From CAWEHT01 sp963808455 (GTDB lineage: Bacteria; Chloroflexota; Anaerolineae; CG2-30-64-16), in assembly GCA_963808455.1 (NCBI GenBank), contig CAWEHT010000074.1, positions 1-19,669 of the forward strand: a stretch of DNA of 19,669 nucleotides, given 5' to 3'. Positions 14,540 through 19,669 of the stretch are shown piece by piece. How positions within the stretch are numbered: position 1 is the stretch's first letter; each line of letters opens with the position of its first letter. The translations under genes were made by a program, and so were the position numbers. Below the pieces are notes generated by a model that worked only from the letters and a program-made list of their open reading frames with translations, did not search any database and was not told the DNA's origin.

Positions 14540-17500
14540 ATGTACGCCGCCGATCCGGCCCTTTTGAACGGCTCGCTTTACCAGCCTGGCCTCGAGCACG
14601 ATGCCTGCGGGATCGGCCTCGTCGCCAACGTGCAGGGCCAACGGTCCAATGGCCTGCTGCGCCAGGCGCTGACCGTGCTGATGAACTTGCGCCACCGCGG
14701 GGCCTGCGGTTGCGAGCCGAACACCGGCGACGGCGCGGGCATCCTCATGCAGCTGCCGCACACCTTCTTCGAGCAGACCTTCTTCGGCCCGGCGGCGACG
14801 GCCGCGAAGCCCGGCCACTACGCCGTGGGCATGCTCTTCCTGCCGCCCGACCCCGTCGCGCGGCGCGCGATCGAGGCCCGGTTCGCGGCGATCGTGGGCA
14901 TGGAAGGGCAGCGCGTGCTGGGGTGGCGCACCGTGCCGGCCGACGGCAGCTCGCTGGGCGCCACCGCCCCGCGCGCCAGCCGGCCATCCGGCAGCTCTTC
15001 ATCGGGCGGGCTGCCGGGATCACCGGTGAGGCCGCCTTCGACCGCAAGCTCTACGTGATCCGCCGCCGGGCGGAGCAGGCCATCCGCTACAGCGGCGCCG
15101 TGGAGGGTGGCGACTACTTCTACGTCGCCAGCCTGTCCTGCCGCACGATCGTCTACAAGGGCATGCTCAAGGCCGAGCAGCTGCAAGACTTCTACGCGGA
15201 CCTGGCCCACCCCGCCATGGACACGGCCATCGCCGTGGTGCATTCCCGCTTCAGCACCAATACCTTCCCGAGCTGGGAGCGGGCGCAGCCGTTCCGCTAT
15301 GTCTGCCACAACGGCGAAATCAACACGCTGCGCGGCAACATCAACTGGATGCACGCCCGCGAGCCATTGCTGGAGTCGGAAGCCTTCGCCGACGACCTGG
15401 CCAAAGCCCTGCCGGTCATCGCCGCCGACGGCAGCGATTCGGCCATGTTCGACAACGTGCTGGAGCTGCTCGTGCAGGCGGGCCGGTCGCTGCCCCACGC
15501 CCTGATGATGATGATCCCGGAACCGTGGTCGGTGGCGCAAGCGCCGGGCCTCCACACGGGGCAAGCCCCGCAGCCGGAGCGCCCCGCGGGTGGCCCCGGC
15601 GGCGCCTCCGGCGCCCTCAGCGCGGCCAAGCGCGCCTTCTACGCCTATCACAGCTGCATGATGGAGCCCTGGGACGGCCCGGCCGCCATGGCGTTCACCG
15701 ACGGGGCGCTGGCAGGCGCCGTGCTCGACCGCAACGGCCTGCGCCCCGCCCGCTATGCCCTCACCCGTGACGGCTTGCTGGTGCTGGCCTCCGAAACCGG
15801 CGTGCTGGACCTGCCCCCGGAGACCATCCTGCGCAAGGGCCGGCTCGGGCCGGGCCAGATGCTGCTGGTCGATACCACGGCCGGCCGCGTGATCGAGGAC
15901 GAAGAGGCCAGGGGCTCGGTGGCCGCCGCCGCGCCCTATCAGGAATGGCTCGACCGGAGCATGGTCGGGCTCGAGGACGTGCCCCTGCCGGCGGAGGTGC
16001 CGGAGGGCGAGCCCGCGACGCTCGGACAGCGGCAGCGGGCCTTCGGCTACACTTACGAGGACCTGAACATCATCCTCGCGCCCATGGCGCAGCGACGGCG
16101 TGGAGCCGGTCGGCTCGATGGGCACCGATACGCCGCTGGCCGTGCTCTCGGACCGCCCGCAGCTGCTCTACAACTATTTCCAGCAGCTGTTCGCCCAGGT
16201 CACCAACCCGCCGGTGGATGCCAACCGCGAGAGCCTGATGACCAGCAAGGAGGTCACCCTCGGTTCCGAGCGCAACATGCTGCGGCCCGGCCCGCAGCAA
16301 TCGCGGCAGCTGCGCCTGAGCTCACCCGTGCTGACCAACGCCGACATGGCCCGTATCCGGCACATCGACCGCCCGGGCTTCCGCGCCGTCACGCTGCCGA
16401 TGACCTTCAGGCGGGGCCAGGCCGGCCGGCCGGCGGGTGGCGCCGGCCTGCGCGCCGCCCTCGACCAGCTGTGCAAGGCCGCCGACAGCGCCATCGTGGC
16501 CGGCGCCAACATCCTGATCCTGTCGGATCGCGGCATCGATGCCGCCCACGCGCCCATCCCGGCGCTGCTGGCGGTCTCCGCCGTGCACCACTACCTGATC
16601 CGGCAGGGCACCCGCACGCGGGTCGGCCTGGTGGTCGAGTCGGGCGAGCCGCGGGAGGTGCATCACCTGGCGACCCTGATCGGCTACGGGGCCAGCGCCG
16701 TCAACCCCTATCTGGTCTACGAAACGCTGGCTGACCTGATCGCCCGGGGCGCCTTGCAGGCAACAGGTCCGGGGGGTCAGGACATGGGCCCTGCCCCCTT
16801 GGAGCAGGCCATCGCCAATTACAACCGGGCCGCCCTCAAAGGCATCGTGAAGGTGATGTCGAAGATGGGCATCTGCTCCATCGACGGCTACCGCGGCGCG
16901 CAGATCTTCGAGGCCGTGGGCATCGCCGGCGACGTCATCGACGCCTATTTCACGTTCACAGTCTCGCGCATCGGCGGCGTGGGGCTGGACGTGATCGCCC
17001 GCGAGGCCGAGCTGCGCCACGAACAGGGCTACGACGAATCTACTCCCTATTCGCTCGACTCCGGCGGCCAATACCAGTGGCGGGTGGACGGCGAGGAGCA
17101 CCTGCTCAGCCCGATGGTGGTGCACCTGCTGCAGCGCGCCTGCCGCGCCAACGACTATGGCGTGTTCAAGCGCTACGCGGCGCTGGTCAACGATCCGGGC
17201 AGCCGGGGCTCCCCGGCGCGCGCCGGGGGCGCAGAGGCACCGTCCCGGCAGGGCGCGGCGGGCGAAGAGGCCGTGTCGCGGCCGACGCCGGACGCGGCCG
17301 CCTCCCCTCTGCACCTGCGCCATTTGCTCGAGCTGGTGCCGGCCGGCGCGCCGGTGCCGCTCGACGAGGTCGAGCCGGCCGCGTCGATCGTGCGGCGTTT
17401 CAAGACCGGCGCGATGTCCTATGGCTCCATCAGCCAGGAGGCGCACGAGGCGCTGGCCATGGCGATGAACCGCATCGGCGGCAAGAGCAACACCGGCGAA

Positions 17501-19607
17501 GGCGGCGAAGACCCGGCACGCTACGATGAGACAAGAGAACAGCGCCATCAAGCAGGTCGCGTCGGCCCGGTTTGGCGTCACCAGCGACTACCTGGTGCAC
17601 GCCGGGGAGATTCAGATCAAGATCGCCCAGGGCGCCAAGCCCGGCGAGGGCGGGCAGCTGCCGGGGCGCAAGGTCTACCCCTGGATCGCCCGGGTGCGCC
17701 ACTCCACGCCGGGCGTGGGGCTGATCTCCCCTCCGCCGCACCACGACATCTACTCGATCGAGGATCTGGCCGAGCTGATCTTCGACCTGAAGAATGCCAA
17801 CCCGCAGGCGCGCATCAGCGTCAAGCTGGTCTCGGAGGTGGGCGTCGGCACGATCGCCGCCGGGGTTGCCAAGGGGCACGCCGACGTGATCCTGGTGAGC
17901 GGCTACGACGGCGGCACCGGTGCCTCGCCGCAGTCGGCGATCAAGCACGCCGGCCTGCCGTGGGAGCTGGCGGTGGCCGAGACCCACCAGACGCTGCTCG
18001 TGAACAATCTGCGCAGCCGGGTCGTGATCGAGACCGACGGCCAGCTGCGCACCGGGCGCGACGTGGTGATCGCGGCGCTGTTGGGCGCCGAGGAGTTCGG
18101 CTTTGCCACGGCGCCCTTGATCGCGCTGGGCTGCACGATGATGCGCGCCTGCCACCTGGACACCTGCCCGGTGGGCATCGCCACCCAGAACCCGGAGCTG
18201 CGCAAGCGCTTCGCGGGCGACCCCCAGCACGTGGTCAATTTCATGCTCTTCATTGCGCAGCAAGTCCGCGAGCTGATGGCCGCCCTCGGGTTCCGGGCCT
18301 TCGACGAGATGGTAGGACGGGTTGACCGGCTCCGGCAGCGCAGGGGCGCCTGCCAGGACGGGGCACCCGACCATTCACAGGATGGACAGGATAAAGCCAG
18401 GGATGGACAGGATGCTTTCCATGAGCCTATCCATCCCCATTCGGGGACCTTCGTGTCCATCCGGCTACATCCATCCCCATCCGGGGACCTTCGTGTCGAT
18501 CCTGTGGGTGTATTCGCCGGCCAGCGCGGGGCCGGGCCGCTGCCGGCTGCCGGCGCGGTGCCTCGGCCGGCCGGAAGATCCGGCCTGCCCTTGCAGCCCT
18601 CCCTGGGCGAGCTGAAGACGCGTGGGCTCGACCTGTCGGCCATCCTGAGCCGGCCCGACGTGCCGCCTGACGTCGGCCGGTACTGCCAGATCGCGGAGGA
18701 CCACGGGCTGGAGGCCACGCTCGACCGCCAGACGCTGATCCCGCTCTGCCGGCCGGCCATCGAGCGCGGCGAGCGGGTGGCGGCCGCTCTGCCGATCCGC
18801 AACGCGAACCGGGCCGTGGGCACCATCGCGGGCAGCGAGGTCACCCGGCGCTGCGGCGCCGCGGGCCTGCCGGAAGACACCATCAGGGTGCGCTTCACCG
18901 GCTCGGCCGGGCAGAGCTTCGGCGCGTTCCTCCCGCCGGGCATCACGCTGGCGCTGGAGGGCGACGCGAACGATTACGTCGGCAAGGGCCTCTCCGGCGG
19001 CAAGATCATCGTCTATCCGCCGGCGGGCTCGCACGTTCGTGCCGGAGGAGAACATCATCATCGGCAACGTGGCCTTCTACGGCGCGACCGCCGGCGAAGC
19101 CTACATCAGCGGCATGGCGGGCGAGCGCTTCTGCGTGCGCAACAGCGGCATGCAGGCGGTCGTGGAAGGCGATCGGCGACCACGGCTGCGAGTACATGAC
19201 CGGCGGGCGGGTGGTCGTGCTGGGCGCGGCGGGCCGCAACTTCGCCGCGGGCATGTCCGGCGGCATCGCCTACGTGCTCGACGAGGCCGGGGACTTTGCC
19301 CGGCGCTGCAACCAGGACATGGTCCTGCTCGAGCGGCTGGACCCGGAGGAAGAGTGGCTGGTGCGGGGAATGGTGCAGCGCCACGCCCGGCACACGGGCA
19401 GCGAGCGCGCCCGCTGGTTGCTGGCGGATTGGCCGGCGCAGGCCCGGCACTTCGCTGCGCGTCGATGCCGCGCGACTACCAGCGTGTCCTGCAAGCGCTG
19501 GAGCGGGCGCAGGTGGCCGGTCTTGGCGGGACGCGGCCGTGATGTGGGCCTTCGAGGCCAACAAGGCCGACGCGGCGCGGGGTGAGCGGCGACTAAAGGG
19601 TTCATGA
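14540..19607 (+). CDS. gltB: Glutamate synthase large (alpha) subunit, multiply frameshifted, with insertions
   Basis: GOGAT large subunit: makes two glutamates from glutamine and 2-oxoglutarate. Domains in order: class II glutamine amidotransferase with the nucleophile Cys23 exposed after propeptide removal (HDACGIGLVA), HSRFSTNTFPSWERAQPF and HNGEINTLRGNINW; central domain (YNYFQQLFAQVTNPP, then ILILSDRGID); FMN-binding synthase domain (GAMSYGSISQEAHEALAMAM, GGKSNTGEGGEDPARY, VSGYDGGTGASPQSAIKHAG) with the 3Fe-4S cysteines in CTMMRACHLDTCPVGIATQN; and the C-terminal beta-helix (GSAGQSFGAFLPPGITL, GMSGGIAYVLDE). Frame changes at about 14975, 16090, 17530, 19040, 19170, 19455 and 19510-19530. 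GGAGG at 14528-14532 precedes the ATG by 7 nt. Low-complexity inserts sit at domain borders (separate entries). gltD follows. Either base errors or a decaying copy; errors are likelier, since all catalytic motifs persist. Confidence 0.93.
15532..15627 (+). repeat. In-frame low-complexity insert A in gltB
   Basis: Between MMMIPEPWS and KRAFYAYHSCMMEPWDG, normally joined by only a few residues, there are about 30 residues rich in Pro/Gly/Ala (GLHTGQAPQPERPAGG and onward). The DNA holds CGGGG-CAAG-CCCCG (15557-15570) and GGCGCC-TCC-GGCGCC (15601-15615), palindromic units like those at the chemoreceptor 3' end. Confidence 0.55.
16750..16806 (+). repeat. In-frame short insert in gltB
   Basis: Between ETLADLIARGAL and EQAIANYNRAALKG lie about 15 extra residues (QATGPGGQDMGPAPL). 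The DNA has a G-run followed by GTCAGGACATGGGCCC and a C-run, which looks like a small palindromic unit and not conserved protein. The boundaries are approximate. Confidence 0.4.
17191..17308 (+). repeat. In-frame low-complexity insert D in gltB
   Basis: After KRYAALVND the usual sequence should reach the LHLRHLLELV-type segment within a few residues. Instead about 38 residues of Gly/Ala/Arg/Pro-rich sequence intervene (GSRGSPARAGGAEAPSRQGA and onward). The DNA is dense in CCGGGG/CCCCGG inverted arms, for example around 17195-17230. The insert is in frame and has no stop. Confidence 0.5.
18335..18607 (+). repeat. Dispersed repeat inserted in frame in gltB (insert E)
   Basis: Between DEMVGRVDRL (end of the synthase domain) and KTRGLDLSAIL (start of the C-terminal domain) lie about 90 residues where the family normally has roughly ten. 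The DNA holds GATGGACAGGAT twice (18381-18392, 18402-18413; period 21), the same unit as the intergenic repeat at 7669-7758. It then holds two copies of a 40-nt unit (18431-18470, 18471-18510) sharing CCATCCCCAT and CGGGGACCTTCGTGTC. The frame stays open through the whole insert. Confidence 0.75.
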
Positions 19608-19632
19608 GGTCAGATTCCAGGAGGCCGGGCAG

Positions 19633-19669
19633 ATGGGCAAGCCGACCGGGTTCATAGAGTACGAGCGGG
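19633..19669 (+). CDS. gltD: Glutamate synthase small (beta) subunit, first 12 codons
   Basis: The ATG at 19633 starts MGKPTGFIEYER, the typical N-terminus of GltD, the FAD/NADPH-dependent subunit that feeds electrons to GltB. AGGAGG at 19619-19624 lies 8 nt upstream. It begins 25 nt after the gltB stop, in the normal gltBD order, and is cut by the window edge. Confidence 0.85.
   Translation, partial: MGKPTGFIEYER

Noticed and set aside
16085..16100. Programmed ribosomal frameshift in gltB
   Set aside because: No slippery heptamer with a downstream structure, and the many other frame changes in the gene point to base errors.
14818..16125. A 435-codon minus-strand open frame opposite gltB (and others such as 16322-17581 and 17430-18374)
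   Set aside because: These lie over conserved GltB motifs on the other strand and lack any recognisable domain or ribosome-binding site.
18376..18510. CRISPR array in the repeats inside gltB
   Set aside because: Only two copies of a 40-nt unit without true spacers, plus two short 12-nt units, and no cas genes in the window.

Overview
High-GC bacterial DNA from an organism I cannot name. It carries an intact chemoreceptor, a type II restriction-modification cassette, a CrtI-like oxidoreductase and a gltBD locus. It also carries dispersed ACAGGATGGACAGGATG-type repeats. I associate such repeats from memory with uncultivated planctomycete/lentisphaeral-type genomes, which is a weak hint only. 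Many genes are broken by single-base frameshifts, concentrated in 1-5655 and 14540-19607. The genes between about 6050 and 14280 are almost clean. The pattern looks more like sequencing or assembly indels than real decay.

Layout. (1) 1-5655 is a sugar-catabolism locus. A 5'-complete, left-truncated FGGY sugar kinase (-) and a zinc-dependent sugar/polyol dehydrogenase (+) diverge from an AT-rich promoter region. A minus-strand operon follows: the C-terminal part of one fucose-isomerase-like protein, a second and nearly full fucose/arabinose-isomerase-like protein, and a mutarotase-like hypothetical protein. (2) At about 5655 there is an abrupt junction. Two divergently oriented genes, the isomerase-like one to the left and a PadR regulator to the right, have both lost their 5' ends at the same point. 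The two sides may not belong together. (3) 5658-7599 holds the PadR C-terminal part and an NAD/FAD oxidoreductase, followed by an intergenic palindromic repeat. (4) 7896-11544 is a restriction-modification cassette: a DPPF-type DNA methyltransferase, a small XRE controller protein with a C-box-like site upstream, a BamHI-like endonuclease, and a convergent SPPY-type methyltransferase. (5) 11545-11976 is an intergenic region with strong inverted repeats, one pair in pseudoknot topology. (6) 11977-14277 is a membrane methyl-accepting chemotaxis protein with a V4R-like Cys domain after the signalling module. (7) 14274-14512 is a near-consensus promoter, about 200 nt of structured non-coding sequence and an intrinsic-terminator-like hairpin directly before gltB. 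(8) 14540-19607 is gltB with several in-frame low-complexity or repeat insertions, followed by the first 12 codons of gltD.

Most notable points: the BamHI-like cassette together with an apparent absence of GGATCC over the 14 kb right of the junction (four sites lie in the 5.6 kb to its left); the structured leader or small RNA before gltB; and a dispersed genomic repeat that appears to have entered the gltB reading frame at a domain linker, reminiscent of Rickettsia palindromic elements.
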